Assembly (NCBI RefSeq): GCF_015163075.1
Contig: NZ_JADDXU010000003.1
Span: 620,001 to 684,000 of the forward strand
Source: Streptomyces justiciae
GTDB lineage: Bacteria > Actinomycetota > Actinomycetes > Streptomycetales > Streptomycetaceae
Direction: 5' to 3'
DNA length: 64,000 bases
Numbering within the stretch: position 1 is the first letter of the stretch; each line of letters opens with the position of its first letter. Below the pieces are notes generated by a model, which worked only from the letters and a program-made list of their open reading frames with translations, had not been told where the DNA came from and did no database searches. Of the stretch, positions 35,637 to 43,825 are shown piece after piece. Both the position numbers and the translations under genes were made by a program.

Positions 35637-35673
35637 TTGACAGGCACGTTTCTGCATGGTCATCGCCTGTCAA
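35637..35673. promoter_or_regulatory. Inverted repeat with facing -35-like elements upstream of the LacI gene
   Basis: TTGACAGGC and GCCTGTCAA, perfect 9-bp arms 19 nt apart. Each arm starts with TTGACA, so this may be a divergent promoter or a LacI-family operator. The rest of the 35582-36010 gap is comparatively AT-rich and has one doubtful 41-codon ORF at 35707. Confidence 0.4.
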
Positions 35674-36010
35674 TTCCCTTCGAATGAAAGGGAGTTGAAC
35701 GATCCAATGGCACTACGTGACTTGTCGGCACGCATGAGCCTGCCAACTCCTCGATGTTTCGAAGAGGTCTCAACTCACCTTCACGAGGGATGCGCGCCAC
35801 GGCGCGCACCACCGGCGCATAGATATATGTGAGAGCGCCCTGCGATTCGTCTGCCTTCGGGCGGTGATGCCCCTGATGCCAGTGGGACTGGTGTGGTTTG
35901 CGATCTCCTGCGTCCCACCTGTACGCACCGGCGCCGAATCCTCATAAGGTGTGGAGTATTGGAAGCCGGCGGCGTGGACGGGGCCGTCGGTGGTCGCGAG
36001 GAGGACTGCG

Positions 36011-37090
36011 GTGAGCGAGACGAGCCCCAAGCTGCGCGCCGAGCTGGAGGGTATCCCCACCTACAAGCCCGGCAAGCCCGCCGCGGCCGACGGCCCGGTC
36101 GCCTACAAGCTCTCCTCCAACGAGAACCCCTATCCGCCCCTTCCGGGCGTGATGGAGAGCGTCACGGCGGCGGCAACGGCCTTCAACCGCTACCCGGACA
36201 TGGCCTGCACGGGCCTGATGAACGAGCTGTCCGAGCGCTTCGGCGTCCCGCTGACGCACCTGGCCACCGGCACGGGTTCGGTCGGCGTCGCCCAGCAGCT
36301 GATCCAGGCGACCTCGGGACCCGGCGACGAGGTCATCTACGCCTGGCGGTCCTTCGAGGCGTATCCGATCATCACGCAGATCAGCGGCGCGACCTCGGTG
36401 AAGGTCCCGCTGACGCCCGGCGATGTGCACGACCTGGACGCGATGGCCGCGGCCATCACCGACCGGACGCGGCTGATCTTCGTCTGCAACCCCAACAACC
36501 CGACGGGCACGGTCGTGCGGCGGGCCGAGCTGGAGCGGTTCCTCGACCGGGTGCCGAGCGATGTGCTCGTCGTCCTCGACGAGGCGTACCGCGAGTTCAT
36601 CCGCGACAACGAGGTGCCGGACGGGGTGGAGCTCTACCGCGACCGGCCGAACGTCTGCGTCCTGCGGACCTTCTCCAAGGCGTACGGTCTCGCCGGCCTC
36701 CGTGTCGGATTCGCCATCGCCCATGAGCCCGTGGCGGCGGCGCTGCGCAAGACCGCGGTGCCCTTCGGCGTCAGCCAACTCGCGCAGGACGCGGCGGTCG
36801 CGTCGCTGCGTGCGGAGGACGAACTGCTCGGCCGGGTGGGCTCCCTGGTGTGTGAGCGCAACCGTGTGGTCGAGGGACTGCGCGCTCAGGGCTGGACGGT
36901 GCCCGAGACCCAGGCCAACTTCGTGTGGCTGCGGCTGGGGGAGCGCACGGTCGACTTCGCGGCGGCGTGCGACCGGCACGGCGTGGTGGTCCGGCCGTTC
37001 CCCGGCGAGGGTGTGCGGGTGACGGTCGGGGAGGCCGAGGCGAACGACATCTTCCTGAAGGTGGCGGAAGGGTTCCGTAAGGAGCTCTGA
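36011..37090 (+). CDS. hisC: Histidinol-phosphate/aromatic-type aminotransferase
   Basis: A 359-residue class II aminotransferase (PLP fold type I) of the HisC/Pat group. Visible are [39 protein letters not shown] and the Schiff-base lysine Lys223 in [14 protein letters not shown]. HisC transfers an amino group between glutamate and imidazole-acetol phosphate; actinobacterial relatives outside the his operon may prefer aromatic 2-oxo acids (Pat). This copy stands alone, away from other his genes, so an aromatic aminotransferase role is quite possible. The GTG start follows GAGGAGG. Confidence 0.9.
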   Translation: MSETSPKLRAELEGIPTYKPGKPAAADGPVAYKLSSNENPYPPLPGVMESVTAAATAFNRYPDMACTGLMNELSERFGVPLTHLATGTGSVGVAQQLIQATSGPGDEVIYAWRSFEAYPIITQISGATSVKVPLTPGDVHDLDAMAAAITDRTRLIFVCNPNNPTGTVVRRAELERFLDRVPSDVLVVLDEAYREFIRDNEVPDGVELYRDRPNVCVLRTFSKAYGLAGLRVGFAIAHEPVAAALRKTAVPFGVSQLAQDAAVASLRAEDELLGRVGSLVCERNRVVEGLRAQGWTVPETQANFVWLRLGERTVDFAAACDRHGVVVRPFPGEGVRVTVGEAEANDIFLKVAEGFRKEL

Positions 37091-37111
37091 CCGCAGGGTC
37101 CCTGAGGAGCT

Positions 37112-37486
37112 CTAGTTCTCCACGCGTTCGACGCGGACGGGGTCTCCGTCCCGCACGGACGCCAACAGGCTCGGGTCGCTGTCCAGGCGGCCCATGACGT
37201 TGCACGGACTCGCGAGGCGGCACTCGTCGCCCCGCGAGATCGGCGTGGGCCCGAAGGGGAGCGCGAGGGCGTCGCCGTCGGTCCAGAAGGCCACTGTGCC
37301 GGGCTCCACGACTTGCTGGGCGTTGGTTTCACGTGGAACCGAGAGCCCTGTGTCGAAGTAGACCTCCTGCCCCCAGGTGTGGGCGGAGGAGACTAGCGGC
37401 AGCGCCTTGGTGAGGGCCTGCGCTGTCGGGGTGTCGTCGAGAGTCGCGGTGAGGTGGCCCGAGGGCCAGGAGATCCGTATCTGCAT
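37112..37486 (-). CDS. Cyclophilin-like-fold protein (COG2164/DUF369 type)
   Basis: A 124-residue protein starting MQIRISWPSGHLTATLDD, with SSAHTWGQEVYFDTGL and GTVAFWTDGDALALPFGPTP, matching the small cyclophilin-like beta-barrel family of unknown function. The true start is probably the ATG at 37486, since the frame open further upstream contains a non-conserved His/Gln-rich stretch. A parS-like site occurs within the coding sequence. It is convergent with hisC and divergent from cydA. Confidence 0.8.
   Translation of the reverse strand: MQIRISWPSGHLTATLDDTPTAQALTKALPLVSSAHTWGQEVYFDTGLSVPRETNAQQVVEPGTVAFWTDGDALALPFGPTPISRGDECRLASPCNVMGRLDSDPSLLASVRDGDPVRVERVEN
37326..37339. promoter_or_regulatory. 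parS: parS-like site (one mismatch) inside a coding region
   Basis: GTTTCACGTGGAAC within the cyclophilin-like gene, where the complementary strand encodes VPRET. One base from consensus. Confidence 0.55.
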
Positions 37487-37602
37487 GGCCAGCAATTCAA
37501 CAAGATGTTGAAGTTGCTGCCAAGGGTCATGCCCGGGTGACGCAGGAGACATGACCCCCCTGCCGTTAGTCGAAATTCAGTACGTCATACTGGGCTTGTG
37601 AA

Positions 37603-37618
37603 TGTGAACGCGTTCACA
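37603..37618. promoter_or_regulatory. Rex operator (ROP) upstream of cydA
   Basis: TGTGAACGCGTTCACA is a perfect 16-bp palindrome matching the Rex consensus TGTGAACNNNTTCACA. Rex is the NAD+/NADH-sensing repressor that controls cydABCD in Streptomyces, so the bd oxidase operon is derepressed at high NADH or low oxygen. It is 85 bp upstream of the cydA start. Confidence 0.93.
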
Positions 37619-37702
37619 AGCGTGTCCCGGTTGCTCCAGTGATGTGTGTGACATAAGGGGCAAACTGCCGCTGTACCACGGCGACGTAAGGAGACTGACG
37701 AC

Positions 37703-39217
37703 GTGGACCTGGCTCTGGCGCCGGAGACATTGGCGCGCTGGCAGTTCGGCATCACCACCGTCTACCACTTCCTCTTCGTCCCCCTGACGATCTCGCTCGC
37801 GGCCCTCACGGCCGGCCTGCAGACCGCCTGGGTGCGCACGGAGAAGGAGAAGTACCTCAGGGCGACGAAGTTCTGGGGCAAGCTCTTCCTGATCAACATC
37901 GCGATGGGTGTGGTCACCGGCATCGTGCAGGAGTTCCAGTTCGGCATGAACTGGTCCGACTACTCGCGCTTCGTCGGTGACATCTTCGGTGCCCCGCTCG
38001 CCTTCGAGGCCCTGATCGCCTTCTTCTTCGAGTCGACGTTCATCGGGCTGTGGATCTTCGGCTGGGACAAGCTGCCGAAGAAGATCCACCTGGCCTGCAT
38101 CTGGATGGTCTCCATCGGCACGATCCTGTCGGCGTACTTCATCCTCGCGGCCAACTCGTGGATGCAGCACCCCGTCGGCTACCGGATCAACGAGGCGAAG
38201 GGGAGGGCCGAACTCACCGACTTCTGGCTGGTGCTGACGCAGAACACCGCGCTCGCCCAGGCCTTCCACACCCTGTCCGCCGCGTTCCTGACCGGTGGCG
38301 CCTTCATGGTCGGCATCTCCGCCTTCCACCTGCTGCGCAAGAAGCACATCAGCGACATGAAGACCTCGCTGCGGCTCGGCCTGGTCACCGTCATCGTCGG
38401 CGGTCTGCTCACCGCGATCAGCGGCGACACCCTCGGCAAGATCATGTACGAGCAGCAGCCGATGAAGATGGCCGCCGCCGAGGCGCTGTGGGACGGCGAG
38501 AAGCCGGCGCCCTTCTCGGTCTTCGCGGTAGGCGACGTCGACAAGGGCCACAACAAGGTCGCCATAGAGATCCCGGGCCTGCTGTCCTTCCTCGCCAAGG
38601 ACGACTTCACCTCGTACGTCCCCGGCATCAACGACGTCAACAAGGCCGAGCAGGAGAAGTACGGGCCCGGCGACTACCGGCCCAACATCCCCGTCGCCTA
38701 CTGGGGTTTCCGGTGGATGATCGGCTTCGGTATGACGTCGCTCGCGATCGGTGTGCTGGGCCTGTGGCTGACCCGCAAGAAGTTCATGCTGCCGCAGCAC
38801 TTGCGGGTGGCCGACGACGAGGTGCCGCATCTCGTGCTGATGCCCCGCGGCAAGAAGGCCCTCGGCCCGAAGCTCACCCGGTGGTACTGGCGGATCGCCG
38901 TCCTGACCATGGGCTTCCCGCTGATCGCCAACTCCTGGGGCTGGATCTTCACCGAGATGGGCCGGCAGCCGTGGGTCGTCTACGGCGTCCTGCAGACCCG
39001 TGACGCGGTCTCCCCCGGTGTCTCCCAGGGCGAGGTCCTCACCTCGATGATCGTCTTCACGACGCTCTACGCCATCCTCGCCGTCGTCGAGGTCAAGTTG
39101 CTCGTGAAGTACATCAAGGCAGGACCGCCCGAGCTCACCGAGGCCGACCTCAACCCGCCCACGAAGATCGGCGGCGACACCCGTGACGCCGACAAGCCGA
39201 TGGCCTTCTCGTACTAG
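37703..39217 (+). CDS. cydA: Cytochrome bd ubiquinol/menaquinol oxidase subunit I
   Basis: A 504-residue, about nine-helix haem-carrying subunit. The N-terminal RWQFGITTVYHFLFVPLTIS contains the conserved haem-binding histidine (His22), WGKLFLINIAMGVVTGIVQE has the conserved charged helix, and MGRQPWVVYGVLQTRDAVSP is diagnostic. The quinol-binding loop between helices 6 and 7 is of short type. It oxidises menaquinol and reduces oxygen with high affinity. The GTG start follows AAGGAG. First gene of the Rex-controlled cydA-cydB-cydCD operon. Confidence 0.97.
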   Translation: MDLALAPETLARWQFGITTVYHFLFVPLTISLAALTAGLQTAWVRTEKEKYLRATKFWGKLFLINIAMGVVTGIVQEFQFGMNWSDYSRFVGDIFGAPLAFEALIAFFFESTFIGLWIFGWDKLPKKIHLACIWMVSIGTILSAYFILAANSWMQHPVGYRINEAKGRAELTDFWLVLTQNTALAQAFHTLSAAFLTGGAFMVGISAFHLLRKKHISDMKTSLRLGLVTVIVGGLLTAISGDTLGKIMYEQQPMKMAAAEALWDGEKPAPFSVFAVGDVDKGHNKVAIEIPGLLSFLAKDDFTSYVPGINDVNKAEQEKYGPGDYRPNIPVAYWGFRWMIGFGMTSLAIGVLGLWLTRKKFMLPQHLRVADDEVPHLVLMPRGKKALGPKLTRWYWRIAVLTMGFPLIANSWGWIFTEMGRQPWVVYGVLQTRDAVSPGVSQGEVLTSMIVFTTLYAILAVVEVKLLVKYIKAGPPELTEADLNPPTKIGGDTRDADKPMAFSY

Positions 39218-39235
39218 GCCGAGGGAGATCGAGTC

Positions 39236-40240
39236 ATGGAACTTCACGACGTCTGGTTCGTGCTCATCGCCGTCCTGTGGACCGGCTACTTCTTCCTGGA
39301 GGGCTTCGACTTCGGGGTCGGCATCCTCACCAAGCTGCTGGCCCGCAACCGGCCCGAGAAGCGGGTGCTGATCAACACGATCGGCCCCGTCTGGGACGGC
39401 AACGAGGTGTGGCTGCTCACGGCGGGCGGCGCGACCTTCGCCGCCTTCCCCGAGTGGTACGCCACGCTCTTCTCCGGCTTCTATCTGCCGCTGCTGATCA
39501 TCCTGGTCTCCCTGATCGTCCGCGGTGTCGCCTTCGAGTACCGGGCGAAGCGGCCCGAGGAGAACTGGCAGCGCAACTGGGAGACCGCGATCTTCTGGAC
39601 CTCCCTCATCCCCGCCTTCCTGTGGGGTGTCGCCTTCGGCAACATCGTGCGGGGCGTGAAGATCGACAAGAACTTCGAGTACGTCGGCACCTTCTGGGAC
39701 CTGCTCAACCCCTACGCCCTCCTCGGCGGCCTGGTGACGCTCACGCTGTTCACCTTCCACGGGGCGGTGTTCACGGCGCTCAAGACCGTCGGGGACATCC
39801 GGGAGCGGGCACGGAAGCTGGCGCTCCAGGTCGGGCTCGTCACGGCCGTGTGCGCGCTGATCTTCCTGCTGTGGACGCAGGTCGACAGCGGTGACGGCAA
39901 GAGCCTGGTCGCTCTGGTCGTGGCCGTCGCCGCCCTGGTCGCCGCGCTGGTGGCCAATCAGGCCGGCCGTGAGGGCTGGTCGTTCGCACTGTCCGGCGTC
40001 ACCATCGTGGCCGCCGTGGCGATGCTCTTCCTGTCGCTCTTCCCGAACGTCATGCCGTCCTCGCTCCACGAGGACTGGAGCCTGACGGTCACCAACGCCT
40101 CGTCGAGCCCGTACACCCTGAAGATCATGACCTGGTGTGCGGCGATCGCCACGCCGATCGTCCTGCTCTACCAGAGCTGGACCTACTGGGTGTTCCGCAA
40201 GCGCATCGGAACGCAGCACATCGCCGAAGCCACGCATTGA
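39236..40240 (+). CDS. cydB: Cytochrome bd oxidase subunit II
   Basis: A 334-residue integral membrane partner of CydA. Family segments are GYFFLEGFDFGVGIL, IGPVWDGNEVWLLTAGGATF and FWTSLIPAFLWGVAFGN, with about nine helices. It begins 18 bp after cydA with GGGAG upstream. Length is as expected for short-type CydB. Confidence 0.97.
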   Translation: MELHDVWFVLIAVLWTGYFFLEGFDFGVGILTKLLARNRPEKRVLINTIGPVWDGNEVWLLTAGGATFAAFPEWYATLFSGFYLPLLIILVSLIVRGVAFEYRAKRPEENWQRNWETAIFWTSLIPAFLWGVAFGNIVRGVKIDKNFEYVGTFWDLLNPYALLGGLVTLTLFTFHGAVFTALKTVGDIRERARKLALQVGLVTAVCALIFLLWTQVDSGDGKSLVALVVAVAALVAALVANQAGREGWSFALSGVTIVAAVAMLFLSLFPNVMPSSLHEDWSLTVTNASSSPYTLKIMTWCAAIATPIVLLYQSWTYWVFRKRIGTQHIAEATH

Positions 40241-40245
40241 GGTGT

Positions 40246-40259
40246 GTTTCACGTGAAAC
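40246..40259. promoter_or_regulatory. parS: parS site (perfect) overlapping the cydCD start
   Basis: Exact GTTTCACGTGAAAC, 6 bp after the cydB stop codon. It contains the probable GTG start codon of cydCD at 40253. Confidence 0.88.
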
Positions 40260-43200
40260 CAATCGATCCGCGTCTGCTCCGCTACGCCCGCGCCACTCGC
40301 CTTTTCATGGCGGCGGTCGTCGGACTGGGCGTCGTCGGAGCGGCGCTGGTCATCGCTCAGGCGATGCTCATCGCCGAGGTGGTGGTGGGCGCCTTCCAGC
40401 ACGGGATGGCGGTCGCTGAACTCCGCACTCCCCTGCTGTTGTTGGTGGCGGTCGCCGGTGGTCGTGCGCTGGTCTCGTGGCTCACCGAGCTCGCAGCGCA
40501 TCGGGCGAGCGCGGCGGTGAAGTCCGAACTGCGGGGGCGGTTGCTGGAGCGGGCCGTGGCGCTCGGCCCTGGGTGGCTGAGCGGGCAGCGGACCGGTTCG
40601 CTGGTCGCCCTCGCCACGCGGGGCGTCGACGCCCTGGACGACTACTTCTCGCGCTATCTCCCGCAGTTGGGGCTGGCGGTGGTCGTGCCGGTGGCGGTGC
40701 TGGCGCGCGTGGTCACCGAGGACTGGGTCTCGGCCGCCATCATCGTGGGCACTCTCCCGCTCATCCCGGTCTTCATGGTGCTGATCGGCTGGGCCACCCA
40801 GTCCCGGATGGACCGTCAGTGGCAGCTGCTGTCCCGGCTGTCCGGGCACTTCCTCGACGTCGTCGCCGGTCTGCCGACCCTGAAGGTGTTCGGCCGGGCC
40901 AAGGCGCAGGCCGAGTCGATCAAGCGCATCACCGGCGAGTACCGGCAGGCGACCATGCGGACGCTGCGTATCGCCTTCATCTCCTCCTTCGCCCTGGAAC
41001 TGCTCGCCACGCTGTCGGTGGCCCTGGTCGCCGTGACGATCGGCATGCGGCTCGTGCACGGCGAGATGGACCTGTACGACGGCCTGGTCATCCTCGTGCT
41101 GGCGCCCGAGGCCTATCTGCCGCTGCGGCAGGTCGGGGCGCAGTACCACGCGGCGGCGGAAGGGCTGGCCGCCGCCGAGGAGATCTTCGAGGTGCTGGAG
41201 ACGCCCGTGCCGGCGGCGGGAACAGCCGACGTGCCGGCTGGTGCGCTGACCTTCGAGGGCGTCACCGTGCGCTACCCGGGGCGGTCCGGTGACTCCGTCC
41301 AGGACGTGTCCTTCGCCGTCGAGCCCGGGGAGACGGTCGCGCTCGTCGGGCCGAGCGGGGCGGGCAAGTCCACGCTGCTGAACGTACTGCTGGGGTTCGT
41401 CGCGCCCGCGGAGGGGCGGGTGCTGGTCGGGGGAGTCGATCTCGTCGACGCCGACCTGGACCGGTGGCGGTCGCAGGTCGCGTGGGTGCCGCAGCGGCCG
41501 CAGTTGTTCGCCGGGACGATCGCGGAGAACGTGCGGTTGGCGCGGCCCGACGCGGACGACGCCGCCGTACGGCAGGCGCTCGCGGATGCGGGGGCCCTGG
41601 AGTTCGTCGACGCGTTGCCGCTGGGCGCCGAGACCGGGCTCGGCGAGGACGGGGCCGGGCTGTCCGCCGGGCAGCGGCAGCGGCTCGCGCTGGCCCGGGC
41701 GTTCCTTGCGGACCGGCCGGTGCTGCTGCTCGACGAGCCGACCGCCGCGCTCGACGGGGCCACCGAGGCGGACGTCGTGGCGGCGGTGCGGAGGCTGGCG
41801 GTGGGGCGCACGGTGCTCCTCGTCGTGCACCGGCCGGCGTTGCTGGGGGTGGCGGACCGGGTGGTGCGGTTGGCCGAGCCCGCGCTCGCGGGCGCCGCCG
41901 AGGCCGGAACGGTTCAAGCGCCTAGGCAGGTCGAGGTGGTGGCGCCTCCCACCGCGGACACCGCTGACACCGCCGACGTGGCTGCACCGGCAGCGGAAAG
42001 CCGCGGTGTCCTCGCCCGCGTCCGTGCCATGTCCGGCCCCCGGCGCGGCCGGCTCGCGCTCGCCCTGCTTCTCGGGAGCCTCGCGCTCGGCAGTGCCGTC
42101 GGGCTCATGGCGACCTCCGGGTGGCTGATCTCGCGCGCCTCGCAGCAGCCGCCCGTGCTCTATCTGATGGTGGCCGTCACGGCGACGCGTGCCTTCGGGA
42201 TCGGGCGGGCCGTCTTCCGCTACGCCGAGCGCCTCGTCTCGCACGACGCCGTGCTGCGGATGCTGGCCGACACCCGGGTCGCCGTGTACCGGCGCCTGGA
42301 GCGGCTGGCGCCCGCCGGGCTGCGGCGGACCCGCCGCGGAGACCTGCTGTCGCGGCTCGTCGCCGATGTCGACGCCCTCCAGGACTACTGGCTGCGCTGG
42401 CTGCTGCCCGCGGGCGCGGCACTGACCGTGTCCGCCGCGTCTGTCGGCTTCACGGCCTGGCTGCTGCCCGAGGCCGGTGCCGCACTCGCCGTGGGGCTGC
42501 TGGCTGCCGGGGTCGGGGTGCCGCTGGTCACCGGTGCGGTGGCCCGGCGTGCGGAGCGGAGGCTGGCGCCGGCCCGCGGTGCGCTGGCGACGCGGGTGAC
42601 CGACCTGCTGACCGGGACAGCCGAACTGGCCGTCGCCGGCGCCCTTCCCGCACGTACCGCCGAGGCACGCGAGGCCGACGGAGTGCTCACCCGGATCGCC
42701 TCGCGCGGCGCCACCGCCACCGCCCTCGGTGACGGCCTCACCGCGCTCGTCTCCGGCCTCACCGTCGCCGCCACCGCGCTCGCAGGCGCCCAGGCGGTCG
42801 CCGACGGACGGCTGGGCGGCGTCGCCATGGCCGTCGTCGTCCTCACCCCGCTGGCCGCCTTCGAGGCCGTCCTCGGCCTCCCGCTGGCCGTGCAGTACCG
42901 CCAGCGGGTCCGCAAGAGCGCGGAGCGGGTGTACGAGGTGCTGGACGCCCCGGAACCCGTACGGGAGCCGGAGCGGCCGTGCGAGGCGCCCGCGTCGCCG
43001 TTCCCGGTCGTCGTGAAGGGCCTGTCGGCCCGGTACGCCGGACAGGAGCGGGACGCCCTCGCGGGGCTCGATCTGACTGTCACGGAAGGCCGCCGGATCG
43101 CCGTCGTGGGCCCGTCCGGGTCCGGCAAGACGACCCTCGCACAGGTGCTGCTGCGGTTCCTGGACGCGGCGGCCGGTTCGTACACGCTGGGCGGCGTGGA

Positions 43201-43750
43201 CGCGTACGACCTGGAGGGGGACGACGTACGGCGGTTCGTCGGGCTGTGTGCGCAGGACGCGCACCTCTTCGACAGCTCGCTGCGGGAGAACCTGCTGCTC
43301 GCGAAGAAGGACGCCACCGAGGTGGACCTCCGTGACGCCCTGCGGCGGGCCCGGCTCCTCGACTGGGCCGACGGACTGCCCGACGGGCTGGACACGCTGG
43401 TCGGCGAGCACGGGGCGCGGCTGTCCGGGGGGCAGCGGCAGCGGCTGGCGCTGGCCCGGGCGCTGCTCGCCGACTTCCCCGTCCTCGTCCTGGACGAGCC
43501 CGCCGAGCATCTCGACCTGCCCACCGCCGACGCGCTCACCGCCGATCTGCTGGCCGCCACCGAGGGCCGTACAACGGTGCTCATCACGCACCGGCTCGCC
43601 GGGCTGGAGGGGGTGGACGAGATCGTCGTGCTCGACGAGGGACGGGTCGTGCAGCGGGGCTCGTACGCCGAGTTGGCCGCCGAGGAGGGGCCGTTGCGGG
43701 AGATGGTGGAGCGGGAGTCGGACGCGGAGGTGTTGGCCCTCACGGCATGA
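40253..43750 (+). CDS. cydCD: CydD-CydC fusion ABC exporter
   Basis: A 1165-residue protein joining two ABC half-transporters. The first half (to about 560) has a six-helix domain, Walker A LVGPSGAGKST and signature LSAGQRQRLAL. The second half has Walker A VVGPSGSGKTT (near residue 955) and LSGGQRQRLAL with the Walker B VLDEP. In other bacteria CydC and CydD form a heterodimer that exports glutathione/cysteine and is needed for cytochrome bd assembly; the fused form is typical of actinobacteria. GTG 40253 is favoured (GAGGTG 8 nt before); GTG 40244 is an alternative. Confidence 0.94.
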   Translation: MKPIDPRLLRYARATRLFMAAVVGLGVVGAALVIAQAMLIAEVVVGAFQHGMAVAELRTPLLLLVAVAGGRALVSWLTELAAHRASAAVKSELRGRLLERAVALGPGWLSGQRTGSLVALATRGVDALDDYFSRYLPQLGLAVVVPVAVLARVVTEDWVSAAIIVGTLPLIPVFMVLIGWATQSRMDRQWQLLSRLSGHFLDVVAGLPTLKVFGRAKAQAESIKRITGEYRQATMRTLRIAFISSFALELLATLSVALVAVTIGMRLVHGEMDLYDGLVILVLAPEAYLPLRQVGAQYHAAAEGLAAAEEIFEVLETPVPAAGTADVPAGALTFEGVTVRYPGRSGDSVQDVSFAVEPGETVALVGPSGAGKSTLLNVLLGFVAPAEGRVLVGGVDLVDADLDRWRSQVAWVPQRPQLFAGTIAENVRLARPDADDAAVRQALADAGALEFVDALPLGAETGLGEDGAGLSAGQRQRLALARAFLADRPVLLLDEPTAALDGATEADVVAAVRRLAVGRTVLLVVHRPALLGVADRVVRLAEPALAGAAEAGTVQAPRQVEVVAPPTADTADTADVAAPAAESRGVLARVRAMSGPRRGRLALALLLGSLALGSAVGLMATSGWLISRASQQPPVLYLMVAVTATRAFGIGRAVFRYAERLVSHDAVLRMLADTRVAVYRRLERLAPAGLRRTRRGDLLSRLVADVDALQDYWLRWLLPAGAALTVSAASVGFTAWLLPEAGAALAVGLLAAGVGVPLVTGAVARRAERRLAPARGALATRVTDLLTGTAELAVAGALPARTAEAREADGVLTRIASRGATATALGDGLTALVSGLTVAATALAGAQAVADGRLGGVAMAVVVLTPLAAFEAVLGLPLAVQYRQRVRKSAERVYEVLDAPEPVREPERPCEAPASPFPVVVKGLSARYAGQERDALAGLDLTVTEGRRIAVVGPSGSGKTTLAQVLLRFLDAAAGSYTLGGVDAYDLEGDDVRRFVGLCAQDAHLFDSSLRENLLLAKKDATEVDLRDALRRARLLDWADGLPDGLDTLVGEHGARLSGGQRQRLALARALLADFPVLVLDEPAEHLDLPTADALTADLLAATEGRTTVLITHRLAGLEGVDEIVVLDEGRVVQRGSYAELAAEEGPLREMVERESDAEVLALTA

Positions 43751-43825
43751 GCCGCCGCCGTACAGGCATCCAATCCCTCGATCTCCCAACTTTCTGTATC
43801 AAATGGGACTAATTACGCTCGGCTC

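Noticed and set aside
35707..35832. A 41-codon ORF (MALRDLSARMSLPTP...) with AAGGGAG upstream
   Set aside because: Third positions are poor in G/C and it uses codons such as CTA, CGA and AGA, unlike genuine genes here, so I could not support it, despite the ribosome-binding-like sequence.
37577..43789. A 2070-codon open frame on the minus strand across cydA, cydB and cydCD
   Set aside because: It is antisense to three clear genes. Very high GC leaves few stop codons in the antisense frame, and its sequence is Arg/Asp/Val/Gly/His-rich with no domain. Similar shadows (for example 1818-4355 minus, 4386-5855 minus, 12825-14294 minus) are treated the same way.
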